Shown here piece after piece: positions 6,394-12,514 of a stretch of DNA of 12,736 nt. Origin of the DNA: Limnohabitans sp. (lineage in GTDB: Bacteria > Pseudomonadota > Gammaproteobacteria > Burkholderiales > Burkholderiaceae_C). Every line of letters begins with the position of its first letter. Positions within the stretch are counted from its first letter, which is position 1. Both the position numbers and the translations under genes were made by a program. The notes beneath the pieces were generated by a model. That model worked only from the letters and a program-made list of their open reading frames with translations. It was not told the origin of the DNA and did no database searches. Location of the stretch: assembly GCA_024641725.1 (NCBI GenBank), contig JAHECM010000004.1, forward strand, positions 1 through 12,736, in the 5' to 3' direction.

Positions 6394-7470
6394 ATGAACC
6401 AGTCCCCTGTTTTGCCCCTGGCCATCACCCTCGGAGATCCTTGCGGCATTGGCCCCGAAATCATTGCCAAAGCCTGGCTGCAAGCGCCGGCGTTGACGCA
6501 GGCTTGTTTTGTTGCGGGTGACGTGAGCGTCATGCGCCGCGCGGCGGCTGTGGCGGCCCCATCGCTGGTCTTGCCGGTGTGTGAAATCACCGAGCCGGCC
6601 CAGGCACTGGTCGTGCCGCCCCGCTGTGTGCCTGTTTTGCAGGTGGTGTCAGCGGCGCCTCCATTGCCTTGGGGGCAAGTCGATGCCCGGGCGGGCCGAA
6701 TGGCCGGTGAAGCGGTTGTGTGGGCTGCGCAAGCAGCGTTGCGCGGCGAGGTGGCGGCATTGGTCACCGCGCCTTTGCACAAAGAAGCCTTGCACGCTGC
6801 AGGCGCGCCGTGGACGGCCTATCCGGGGCACACCGAGTTGCTGCAAGCCGAAGCGGCCCGCCATGTCGGCGTGGGCGTGGAGGCCATGCCGGTGCGCATG
6901 ATGCTGGCCAACGATGAGTTGCGCACGGTGCTGGTCAGCATCCATGTGGCTTTGCGCGATGCGCTGGACGCCATCACCCACGAGCAAGTGTTGCAAACCT
7001 TGCGCATCACCCACGCGTCGCTGTGCCGCTTGTTGGGGCGTGCCCCGCGCATCGCGGTGTCCGGTGTCAATCCGCACGCGGGCGAGGGCGGGCTGTTTGG
7101 GCGCGAAGAAATCGAAGTTTTGCAACCCGCCATCGCGCAAGCCCGCGCAGAGGGCTTGGATGTGCAGGGCCCCTTTGCGCCGGACACGGTGTTCATGCGG
7201 GCGCGTCGCAAGGCGGGCGAGTGCGGTGAATTCGATGTGGTGGTGGCAATGTACCACGATCAGGGCTTGATCCCGGTCAAATACCTGGGGGTGGAGCAGG
7301 GCGTGAACGTCACTTTGGGTTTGCCCTTGATCCGAACCAGCCCGGACCATGGCACGGCCATGGACTTGGCAGGACAAGGCAAAGCCGACGCCAGCAGTTT
7401 GATTCAGGCTTTGCGCATGGCCAAGCAATTGGCGGCTTGGCCCTTGGGCCTGCTGGGTAAGCCCGACTGA
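6394..7470 (+). CDS. pdxA: 4-hydroxythreonine-4-phosphate dehydrogenase PdxA
   Basis: PdxA is the NAD-dependent dehydrogenase that oxidises 4-phosphohydroxy-L-threonine in the DXP-dependent pathway to pyridoxal phosphate. The 358-residue protein starts PLAITLGDPCGIGPEI. Further conserved blocks are YPGHTELL (143-150, with substrate-binding H146 and T147), IHVALRDALDAIT (183-195), GVNPHAGEGGLFG (224-236) and the long YHDQGLIPVKY region (277-287), followed by TSPDHGTAMDLAGQGKAD. H184, H228 and H278 match the three metal-binding histidines known in E. coli. The ATG at 6394 is 4 bp after the Nif3-like stop. The reading frame is open much further upstream through that gene, but the extension has no PdxA homology. 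Position 16 is cysteine where alanine is usual in the G-[DE]-P-A-G-I-G-P motif. Confidence 0.96.
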   Translation: MNQSPVLPLAITLGDPCGIGPEIIAKAWLQAPALTQACFVAGDVSVMRRAAAVAAPSLVLPVCEITEPAQALVVPPRCVPVLQVVSAAPPLPWGQVDARAGRMAGEAVVWAAQAALRGEVAALVTAPLHKEALHAAGAPWTAYPGHTELLQAEAARHVGVGVEAMPVRMMLANDELRTVLVSIHVALRDALDAITHEQVLQTLRITHASLCRLLGRAPRIAVSGVNPHAGEGGLFGREEIEVLQPAIAQARAEGLDVQGPFAPDTVFMRARRKAGECGEFDVVVAMYHDQGLIPVKYLGVEQGVNVTLGLPLIRTSPDHGTAMDLAGQGKADASSLIQALRMAKQLAAWPLGLLGKPD

Positions 7471-7476
7471 AAGCGC

Positions 7477-7911
7477 TCAGTTCTTGCTTTTCAGGCTGTC
7501 TCGAATTTCGCGCAGCAGCAAAACGTCTTCGCTGGGCGCTGGTGGCGCAGCCGGGGTGGTCGGGGCCTCGGCGGGTGGCACAGTCAAGCGGTTCATCTGG
7601 CGGATCATCACGAAGATGATGAAGGCCAAAATCACGAAATTCAACGCAACAGTGATGAAGTTGCCATAAGCAAAGACGGCCCCCAGTTTTTTGGCCTCTG
7701 TCAGGGTCAGGCCCGCAGTTTGACCCGCCAAAGCAATGTAGTAGCTGGAAAAATCCAAACCCCCAAACGCCTTGCTGACCAAGGGCATGATCAGGTCGCC
7801 AACGGCTGAGTCGACGATTTTGCCGAAAGCGCCGCCGATGATCACACCCACGGCCAGGTCCATGACGTTGCCCTTGACGGCAAATGACTTGAATTCTTGA
7901 ATGAATGACAT
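7477..7911 (-). CDS. mscL: Large-conductance mechanosensitive channel MscL
   Basis: MscL is a homopentameric inner-membrane channel that opens under high membrane tension and releases solutes on hypo-osmotic shock. The 144-residue product starts MSFIQEFKSFAVKGNVMDLA, followed by the pore helix VGVIIGGAFGKIVDSAVGDLI (TM1, about 16-41). A periplasmic loop (about 45-75) precedes TM2 (about 80-104, FITVALNFVILAFIIFVMI). After a Pro/Ala-rich linker (111-126) comes the C-terminal bundle helix SEDVLLLREIRDSLK (127-141). Length and order match the family. The start at 7909-7911 has a strong AAGGAG (minus strand, 7916-7921). A GATAAT (minus, 7935-7940) may be its -10 element. It is convergent with pdxA (6 bp between stops) and divergent from petA. 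Confidence 0.97.
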   Translation of the reverse strand: MSFIQEFKSFAVKGNVMDLAVGVIIGGAFGKIVDSAVGDLIMPLVSKAFGGLDFSSYYIALAGQTAGLTLTEAKKLGAVFAYGNFITVALNFVILAFIIFVMIRQMNRLTVPPAEAPTTPAAPPAPSEDVLLLREIRDSLKSKN

Positions 7912-7934
7912 AGAACTCCTTTTTGGGGAGAATG

Positions 7935-7940
7935 ATTATC
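7935..7940 (-). promoter_or_regulatory. Possible -10 element for mscL
   Basis: GATAAT on the minus strand (5 of 6 matches to TATAAT) would place the transcription start near 7928, about 17 nt before the mscL ATG and with room for the strong ribosome binding site. No good -35 is seen at 16-18 bp, so this is a tentative call. Confidence 0.3.
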
Positions 7941-8003
7941 TTTCAAAAGCCCAGTCGGCTCTGACATCTGCAGCTTGTAAGAAGTTTGGCTGTTTCAGTC
8001 CGC

Positions 8004-8009
8004 TACAAT
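8004..8009 (+). promoter_or_regulatory. Possible -10 element for the petABC operon
   Basis: TACAAT (5 of 6 matches to TATAAT) lies 38 bp upstream of the petA ATG, in the 136-bp gap shared with divergent mscL. The hexamer 17 bp upstream (around 7981) does not resemble TTGACA, so an activator may be needed, or the real promoter may be elsewhere. The petA start itself has AGAGGA at 8037-8042. Confidence 0.35.
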
Positions 8010-8047
8010 CCCGGGTTGACCCTGATTCAGAATCGCAGAGGATTTCC

Positions 8048-8644
8048 ATGAGTGATACCCCAGTCGACAGCAGCAAGCGTACATGGCTTGTCGCTACCGG
8101 TGCCGCCGGTGCCGTGGGTGCCGGCTTTGTTGCCGTGCCCTTCGTTAGCACCTTCCAGCCTTCCGAGAAGGCCAAAGCCGCTGGTGCGGCTGTAGAGGTG
8201 GACATTTCCAGTCTCCTTCCCGGTGAAAAAATGACCGTGGAATGGCGCGGCAAGCCCGTTTGGATCATGAAGCGCACGCCAGAACAACTGGAGTCGCTCA
8301 AGAAAACAGAGAACCAGCTGGCCGATCCGAACTCGGACCGCAAAGCCTTCCCGATTCCCGAGTACGCCAAAAACCAGCACCGCTCGATCAAACCCGAAAT
8401 TTTTGTCGGCGTGGGCATTTGCTCGCACCTGGGCTGCTCGCCCAGCGACAAATTCCAGCCCGGTGCCCAGCCCTCATTGCCCGACGACTGGACTGGCGGC
8501 TTTCTGTGCCCCTGCCACGGCTCGACCTTTGACTTGGCGGGTCGCGTGTTCAAGAACAAGCCTGCACCTGACAACCTCGAAGTGCCACCGCACATGTACC
8601 TGTCAGACACCAAGTTGTTGGTGGGCGAAGACAAAAAGGCCTGA
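8048..8644 (+). CDS. petA: Ubiquinol-cytochrome c reductase, Rieske iron-sulfur subunit
   Basis: PetA carries the [2Fe-2S] cluster that takes the first electron from ubiquinol at the Qo site of the bc1 complex. The 198-residue protein has both cluster-binding motifs: CSHLGC (125-130) and CPCHGS (154-159). C125, H127, C154 and H157 are the ligands, and C130-C156 the expected disulfide. The N-terminus has a Tat-type signal anchor: SKRTWL at 9-14, then a hydrophobic helix to about residue 36. The usual twin arginine is Lys-Arg here. Rieske proteins keep this segment as a membrane anchor and are inserted folded by the Tat system, whose genes lie 4 kb upstream in the window. ATG 8048 is chosen for its AGAGGA site and the conserved MSD start; the open frame to 7901 has no homology. 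petB follows after 12 bp. Confidence 0.97.
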   Translation: MSDTPVDSSKRTWLVATGAAGAVGAGFVAVPFVSTFQPSEKAKAAGAAVEVDISSLLPGEKMTVEWRGKPVWIMKRTPEQLESLKKTENQLADPNSDRKAFPIPEYAKNQHRSIKPEIFVGVGICSHLGCSPSDKFQPGAQPSLPDDWTGGFLCPCHGSTFDLAGRVFKNKPAPDNLEVPPHMYLSDTKLLVGEDKKA

Positions 8645-8656
8645 TGGGAGACAGAC

Positions 8657-10069
8657 ATGGCTCAATTCAAAGAAATTTCCCCCAACGCTTCGGCGGGCGC
8701 CAAGCTGACCAATTGGTTTGAAAACCGCTTCCCGACCGCCTTCGACGCCTACCGCGTCCACATGGCCGAATATTACGCACCCAAAAACTTCAATCTCTGG
8801 TACATCTTCGGCTCTTTGTCGTTGTTGGTGCTGGTGATTCAGATCGTGACCGGCATCTTCTTGGTCATGCACTACAAGCCCGATGCGGCCGTGGCCTTTG
8901 CCTCCGTCGAATACATCATGCGCGATGTGCCTTGGGGCTGGTTGATCCGTTACATGCACTCCACCGGCGCTTCGGCGTTCTTTGTGGTGGTGTACCTGCA
9001 CATGTTCCGTGGCCTGATGTACGGCAGCTACCGCAAGCCGCGTGAGCTGGTCTGGATCTTCGGTTGTGCGATTTTCTTGTGTCTGATGGCGGAAGCCTTC
9101 ATGGGTTACTTGTTGCCTTGGGGTCAAATGTCCTATTGGGGCGCTCAGGTGATCGTGAACTTGTTCTCGGCCATCCCCTTCATCGGTCCTGACCTGGCTT
9201 TGCTGATCCGTGGCGATTTCGTGGTGGGCGACGCCACACTGAACCGCTTCTTCAGCTTCCACGTGATCGCTGTGCCGCTGGTCCTCTTGGGCTTGGTGGT
9301 GGCGCACTTGCTGGCTTTGCACGACGTGGGCTCGAACAACCCCGATGGCGTTGAAATCAAGGGCCCGAACGCCCCCAAGGACGCAGCCGGCCACCCACTG
9401 GACGGCATCCCGTTCCACCCTTACTACACGGTTCACGACATTTTTGGCGTGAGCGTGTTCCTGATGGTGTTCACCTCGATCGTGTTCTTTGCGCCTGAGT
9501 TGGGTGGCTACTTTTTGGAGTACAACAACTTCATCCCGGCCGATCCGCTCAAGACACCGCCGCACATTGCCCCGGTTTGGTATTTCACGCCCTTCTATTC
9601 GATGCTGCGAGCCATCACCACCGAGATGATGTACGTGCTGATCGCTTGCGTGGTCGGTGGTGCGGTCTTGGCTGTGGCCAAAGGCAAGTTGCCTCAAGTT
9701 CTCAAAGCAGGTGTGATCGGCGCTGCCGTCGTGATCTCTGTGCTGATGCTCTCGATCGACGCCAAATTCTGGGGTGTGGTCGTGATGGGCGGCGCTGTGG
9801 TCATCTTGTTCTTCTTGCCTTGGTTGGACAACAGCCCAGTCAAGTCGATCCGCTACCGCCCTGACTGGCACAAATACCTGTATGGCGTGTTCGTGATCAT
9901 CTTTTTGATCTTAGGCTATCTGGGCGTGCAACCACCCTCACCGATCGGTGAGCGCGTGTCGCAATTCGGTACCCTGTTCTACTTTGGCTTCTTCTTGCTG
10001 ATGCCTTGGTGGAGTCAGATCGGTACGCCCAAGGCCGTGCCTGACCGCGTGACCTTCAAGCCTCACTGA
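8657..10069 (+). CDS. petB: Ubiquinol-cytochrome c reductase, cytochrome b subunit
   Basis: Cytochrome b is the membrane core of the bc1 complex, holding haems bL and bH and the quinol/quinone sites Qo and Qi. The product has 470 residues in one chain, as in bc1 rather than split as in b6f. Haem-ligand histidines are H101 and H115 in helix B (MHSTGAS, YLHMFRG) and H202 and H217 in helix D (FSFHVIAV, VVAHLLA). The helix-D pair is separated by 14 residues, one more than in mitochondrial and alphaproteobacterial bc1. The Qo motif is PVWY at 336-339 rather than PEWY. A long loop (about 222-260) separates helix D from helix E, and the C-terminus adds extra hydrophobic spans (about 405-450). The start at 8657 has GGGAGA (8646-8651). 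It sits 12 bp after petA and is followed closely by petC. Confidence 0.97.
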   Translation: MAQFKEISPNASAGAKLTNWFENRFPTAFDAYRVHMAEYYAPKNFNLWYIFGSLSLLVLVIQIVTGIFLVMHYKPDAAVAFASVEYIMRDVPWGWLIRYMHSTGASAFFVVVYLHMFRGLMYGSYRKPRELVWIFGCAIFLCLMAEAFMGYLLPWGQMSYWGAQVIVNLFSAIPFIGPDLALLIRGDFVVGDATLNRFFSFHVIAVPLVLLGLVVAHLLALHDVGSNNPDGVEIKGPNAPKDAAGHPLDGIPFHPYYTVHDIFGVSVFLMVFTSIVFFAPELGGYFLEYNNFIPADPLKTPPHIAPVWYFTPFYSMLRAITTEMMYVLIACVVGGAVLAVAKGKLPQVLKAGVIGAAVVISVLMLSIDAKFWGVVVMGGAVVILFFLPWLDNSPVKSIRYRPDWHKYLYGVFVIIFLILGYLGVQPPSPIGERVSQFGTLFYFGFFLLMPWWSQIGTPKAVPDRVTFKPH

Positions 10070-10089
10070 GATCCCGGAGAGTGACGAAC

Positions 10090-10854
10090 ATGAAAAATCT
10101 GAAAAATATCGCTCTGGGCTTGGTGATGGCCCTCGGTTTGGCTGTGGGTGCCCACGCATCCAGCGGCGGCATGGCTTGGGACAAAGCCCCAGTCAAAACC
10201 AACGACCTGGCCTCTTTGCAAAACGGCGCCAAGCTGTTTGTGAACTACTGCCTGAACTGCCACTCTGCGGCTTTCATGCGCTTTAACCGCCTGAAAGACA
10301 TCGGTCTGACGGATCAGCAAATCAAAGACAACTTGCTTTTCACCACCGACAAAGTGGGAGAGACCATGAAGTCGGCGATCGATCCCAAGCAGGCCAAAGA
10401 ATGGTTCGGGGCCAACCCACCCGATCTGACCGTGATTGCCCGTGCCAAGGCTGGCCAAGGCACAGGTGCCGACTACCTCTACACCTACTTGCGCACCTAC
10501 TACCGTGACGAGACCAAAGCCACCGGCTGGAACAACATGGTTTTCCCAAGCGTGGGCATGCCGCACGTGTTGTGGGAGCTCCAAGGTGAGCGCCAGCCGA
10601 TCTTTGAAGAGCACGAAGAGCACGGCCACACATCGCACGTTTTCACCGGCAAATGGCAGCAGGTCAAGCCTGGCACCATGACGCCTTTGCAGTACGACCA
10701 AGCGGTTGGCGATCTGGTGAACTACCTGCAATGGATGGGTGAACCTGCTCAAAACACCCGCGTGCGCATCGGCGTCTGGGTGCTGATGTTCTTGCTGTGC
10801 TTTACCTTGATCGCATGGCGCTTGAACGCTGCGTTCTGGAAAGACGTCAAGTAA
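10090..10854 (+). CDS. petC: Ubiquinol-cytochrome c reductase, cytochrome c1 subunit
   Basis: Cytochrome c1 accepts the electron from the Rieske protein and passes it to soluble cytochrome c in the periplasm. The 254-residue precursor has a Sec signal peptide, with a likely cut after AHA at residue 23. The single haem-binding motif is CLNCH (54-58). A likely axial methionine is M157 in VGMPHVLWELQG, and a C-terminal membrane anchor spans about 227-243 (WVLMFLLCFTLIAW), followed by a short basic tail. A His/Glu-rich stretch (EEHEEHGHTSH, about 173-183) lies in the soluble domain. I chose ATG 10090 because GGAGA (10076-10080) is 9 bp away; the alternative GTG at 10081 would touch that site directly. 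It is the last gene of petABC, followed by two hairpins. Confidence 0.96.
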   Translation: MKNLKNIALGLVMALGLAVGAHASSGGMAWDKAPVKTNDLASLQNGAKLFVNYCLNCHSAAFMRFNRLKDIGLTDQQIKDNLLFTTDKVGETMKSAIDPKQAKEWFGANPPDLTVIARAKAGQGTGADYLYTYLRTYYRDETKATGWNNMVFPSVGMPHVLWELQGERQPIFEEHEEHGHTSHVFTGKWQQVKPGTMTPLQYDQAVGDLVNYLQWMGEPAQNTRVRIGVWVLMFLLCFTLIAWRLNAAFWKDVK

Positions 10855-10866
10855 ATTTCCCTACAG

Positions 10867-10881
10867 CCCGACGATCTCGGG
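10867..10881 (+). other. Small hairpin downstream of petC
   Basis: CCCGA (10867-10871) and TCGGG (10877-10881) form a perfect 5-bp stem with a 5-nt loop, starting 12 bp after the petC stop. It sits 6 bp before the stronger terminator hairpin. No T-run follows it, so alone it would protect the 3' end or act together with the next hairpin. Confidence 0.4.
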
Positions 10882-10887
10882 TTGCGC

Positions 10888-10925
10888 AGAGTGGGTTGGC
10901 CTCAAAACGGCTACCCACTCTTTTT
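10888..10925 (+). terminator. Intrinsic terminator between petC and sspA
   Basis: AGAGTGGGT (10888-10896) pairs perfectly with ACCCACTCT (10913-10921), a 9-bp stem. An inner GCC/GGC pairing is possible within the loop. The T-run at 10921-10925 follows directly. This has all the parts of a Rho-independent terminator for the pet operon. It ends only 23 bp before the sspA start and 8 bp before the sspA ribosome binding site. Confidence 0.8.
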
Positions 10926-10948
10926 GATTTTCTGAGGAGCCTTTAGCC

Positions 10949-11560
10949 ATGATGGTGCTTTATTCTGGAACGACCTGTCCTTTCTCCCACCGTTGCCGCT
11001 TTGTGCTGTTCGAAAAAGGCATGGACTTTGAAATCCGTGACGTCGATCTGTACAACAAGCCAGAAGACATCAACGTGATGAACCCCTACGGCCAGGTGCC
11101 GATTTTGGTCGAGCGCGACTTGATCTTGTACGAGTCGAACATCATCAACGAATACATTGACGAGCGCTTTCCGCACCCCCAGCTGATGCCTGGCGACCCA
11201 GTGGACCGTGCCCGTGTGCGTTTGTTCTTGCTGAACTTTGAAAAAGAGCTGTTTGTGCACGTCACCACGCTCGAAAACCGCGCCCTCAAAGGCAACGACA
11301 AAGCCCTGGAAAAAGCCCGTTCGCACATCCGCGATCGCTTGACCCAGTTGGCCCCCGTGTTCTTGAAGAACAAATTCATGTTGGGCGACAACTTCTCGAT
11401 GCTGGACGTGGCCATTGCGCCGCTGCTGTGGCGTCTGGATTTTTACGGCATCGAGTTGTCCAAGAACGCGGCACCGTTGCTCAAGTACGCTGAACGCATT
11501 TTCTCGCGTCCCGCCTACATTGAGGCGCTGACGCCATCCGAAAAGGTCATGCGCAAATAA
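10949..11560 (+). CDS. sspA: Stringent starvation protein A (glutathione S-transferase fold)
   Basis: SspA is an RNA polymerase-associated protein of the GST fold, without GST activity, that alters transcription under starvation and acid stress in enterobacteria. The 203-residue product has the N-terminal thioredoxin-like half (about 1-75, starting MVLYSGTTCPFSHRCRFVL) with the GST-type NPYGQVPILV segment and YESNIINEYIDE. The helical half follows. PHPQLMP at 75-81, at the junction, corresponds to the conserved SspA surface patch known to contact sigma-70 in E. coli. The start at 10949 has a clear GAGGAG at 10934-10939; a second ATG directly follows it at 10952. The gene lies between the pet terminator and sspB, 5 bp upstream of the latter, so sspA and sspB form a pair. 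No separate promoter is visible between the terminator and this start. Confidence 0.95.
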   Translation: MMVLYSGTTCPFSHRCRFVLFEKGMDFEIRDVDLYNKPEDINVMNPYGQVPILVERDLILYESNIINEYIDERFPHPQLMPGDPVDRARVRLFLLNFEKELFVHVTTLENRALKGNDKALEKARSHIRDRLTQLAPVFLKNKFMLGDNFSMLDVAIAPLLWRLDFYGIELSKNAAPLLKYAERIFSRPAYIEALTPSEKVMRK

Positions 11561-11565
11561 GCGCC

Positions 11566-12015
11566 ATGTCGATCATGCATGATGCTCAAATGCCCTCGAC
11601 CCGGCCCTACCTGATCAGGGCCTTGTACGAATGGTGTACGGACAACGGTTTTACGCCCTATGTCGCGGTGAAGGTGGACGGCTCCGTCCAAGTTCCTCGC
11701 GAGCATGTGCAAGGCGGTGAGATCGTTTTGAACATCAGCTTTGATGCGACCAGCTCGCTCAAACTGGGCAATGATTTCATTGAATTCAAAGCCCGCTTTG
11801 GCGGCAAGGCCAGAGACATCATGGTCCCCTTGCATCGGGTCATGGCCATCTACGCGCGTGAAAACGGGCAAGGCATGTCTTTCCCAGTGAGTGATGAAGC
11901 GCCTCTGGCTTTGTCGGCTGCCCCTGCAGCGGCAGAAGGCCAGGCCCGCCACGGTAATGATCACGATGAGCCGCCACCCTCAGCCCCGCGCCCGACACTC
12001 ACACGCGTGAAATAA
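11566..12015 (+). CDS. sspB: ClpXP protease specificity-enhancing factor SspB
   Basis: SspB is the adaptor that binds ssrA-tagged proteins and delivers them to ClpXP. The 149-residue product has the folded substrate-binding domain at about 11-107 (STRPYLIRALYEWC, TPYVAV, then GGEIVLNIS and the late strand IMVPLHRVMAIYARENG). A disordered Ala/Pro-rich linker and the C-terminal tail RPTLTRVK follow. That tail matches the ClpX-binding motif of E. coli SspB (RPALRVVK), strong support for a working adaptor. The exact start is uncertain: ATGs at 11566, 11575 and 11590 are in frame, all before the conserved STRPYL. I use 11566, which is 5 bp after the sspA stop; 11590 would give the shortest homology-consistent protein. 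The gene is followed by a 52-bp gap and a tRNA gene. Confidence 0.94.
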   Translation: MSIMHDAQMPSTRPYLIRALYEWCTDNGFTPYVAVKVDGSVQVPREHVQGGEIVLNISFDATSSLKLGNDFIEFKARFGGKARDIMVPLHRVMAIYARENGQGMSFPVSDEAPLALSAAPAAAEGQARHGNDHDEPPPSAPRPTLTRVK

Positions 12016-12029
12016 AAATGAACAGCGGC

Positions 12030-12058
12030 TTAGGCGGCTCAGTTTGTAAGGTTAGAAT
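12030..12058 (+). promoter_or_regulatory. Possible promoter of the tRNA-Thr gene
   Basis: TTAGGC (12030-12035) and TAGAAT (12053-12058) are separated by 17 bp; the -10 matches TATAAT in 5 of 6 positions, the -35 only partly. The tRNA begins 9 bp after the -10, a normal distance for a tRNA promoter. No terminator is visible between sspB and the tRNA, so read-through is also possible. Confidence 0.4.
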
Positions 12059-12067
12059 TCCACCCGT

Positions 12068-12143
12068 GCCGCTTTAGCTCAGTTGGTAGAGCACCCGCCT
12101 TGTAAGCGGTAGGTCGTCAGTTCGAATCCGACAAGCGGCACCA
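12068..12143 (+). tRNA. tRNA-Thr (anticodon TGT)
   Basis: A 76-nt cloverleaf can be drawn by eye with an encoded CCA end. The acceptor stem GCCGCTT (12068-12074) pairs perfectly with AAGCGGC (12133-12139), followed by ACCA. The D stem GCTC/GAGC is perfect. The anticodon loop is CTTGTAA with anticodon TGT at 12101-12103, reading ACA threonine codons. The T loop is TTCGAAT. Two stem irregularities are seen: a C-T opposition at the top of the anticodon stem (CCCGC/GCGGT) and an A-C opposition in the T stem (GTCAG/CCGAC). The second is also present, as I recall, in E. coli tRNA-Thr(TGT). The gene lies between sspB and a strong terminator. Confidence 0.96.
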
Positions 12144-12150
12144 AACATTG

Positions 12151-12182
12151 AAAAGGCCCTGATGCAAATCAGGGCCTTTTTT
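12151..12182 (+). terminator. Strong intrinsic terminator after tRNA-Thr
   Basis: AAAAGGCCCTGAT (12151-12163) and ATCAGGGCCTTTT (12168-12180) form a perfect 13-bp stem closed by a GCAA (GNRA) tetraloop, followed by a run of six T (12177-12182). It ends tRNA transcription. Because the stem starts with AAAA, the minus-strand copy also ends in TTTT, so it could serve the convergent DUF721 gene, whose stop is 23 bp away. Confidence 0.92.
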
Positions 12183-12205
12183 CTTGGGCGGTCTGTACTG
12201 GGAGC

Positions 12206-12514
12206 TCACAGGCTGCGGCTTTGGACTTTGATCCGGATGCTGGTGACCGGCATGCCTTTGGTTTGAAGATGCGCTTGCAAGGCAGGCACAAATTGGCGCA
12301 GCTTGGCCGCCACGGCGTTGGAGCCGACCAGCAGGCACCAATCGCCGTCTTCGATCGGGCCGGCTTGTATGCTGGCGCGCATGGGCGGGGGCAGAACACT
12401 TCGGATGGCCTGCATGCGGTCAGAAGAGGCCTTGATCCGGCTGGCCAGCAACGCAAAGGTTGGGGACTCTTGCGCCGCTTGTTGCAAAGGGATGGCTTGG
12501 TGACGTCGTTGCAT
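12206..12514 (-). CDS. Short DUF721/DciA-like protein
   Basis: The 102-residue product starts MQRRHQAIPLQQAAQESPTF. It has an N-terminal helical part (about 10-40) and a SVLPPPMRASIQAGPI linker. A compact C-terminal domain follows, containing WCLLVGSNAVAAKLRQFVP and ending in the strand VTSIRIKV. This resembles the DUF721 family; some larger members (DciA) help load the replicative helicase DnaB in bacteria lacking DnaC. Whether this short version does so is unknown. ATG at 12512-12514 is preferred; TTG at 12518-12520 would add two residues. Neither has a Shine-Dalgarno. A GATAAT (minus, 12535-12540) upstream could be a -10 giving a very short leader, with TTGACC (minus, 12561-12566) at a long 20-bp spacing. 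The gene is convergent with the tRNA. Confidence 0.72.
   Translation of the reverse strand: MQRRHQAIPLQQAAQESPTFALLASRIKASSDRMQAIRSVLPPPMRASIQAGPIEDGDWCLLVGSNAVAAKLRQFVPALQAHLQTKGMPVTSIRIKVQSRSL

Noticed and set aside
7465..7480. Hairpin ACTGA/TCAGT at the pdxA-mscL junction as a terminator
   Set aside because: The stem is only 5 bp and no clean T-run follows on either strand, so it is too weak to call.
7901..8047. 49-codon upstream extension of petA
   Set aside because: It runs through the mscL/petA promoter gap. The conserved start and the AGAGGA site both fit ATG 8048.
8603..9871. Long minus-strand open frame (422 codons) opposite petB
   Set aside because: It is antisense to a clear cytochrome b gene, its product is rich in His, Gln, Arg and Val in the way mirror frames of membrane genes are, and it has no recognisable domain.
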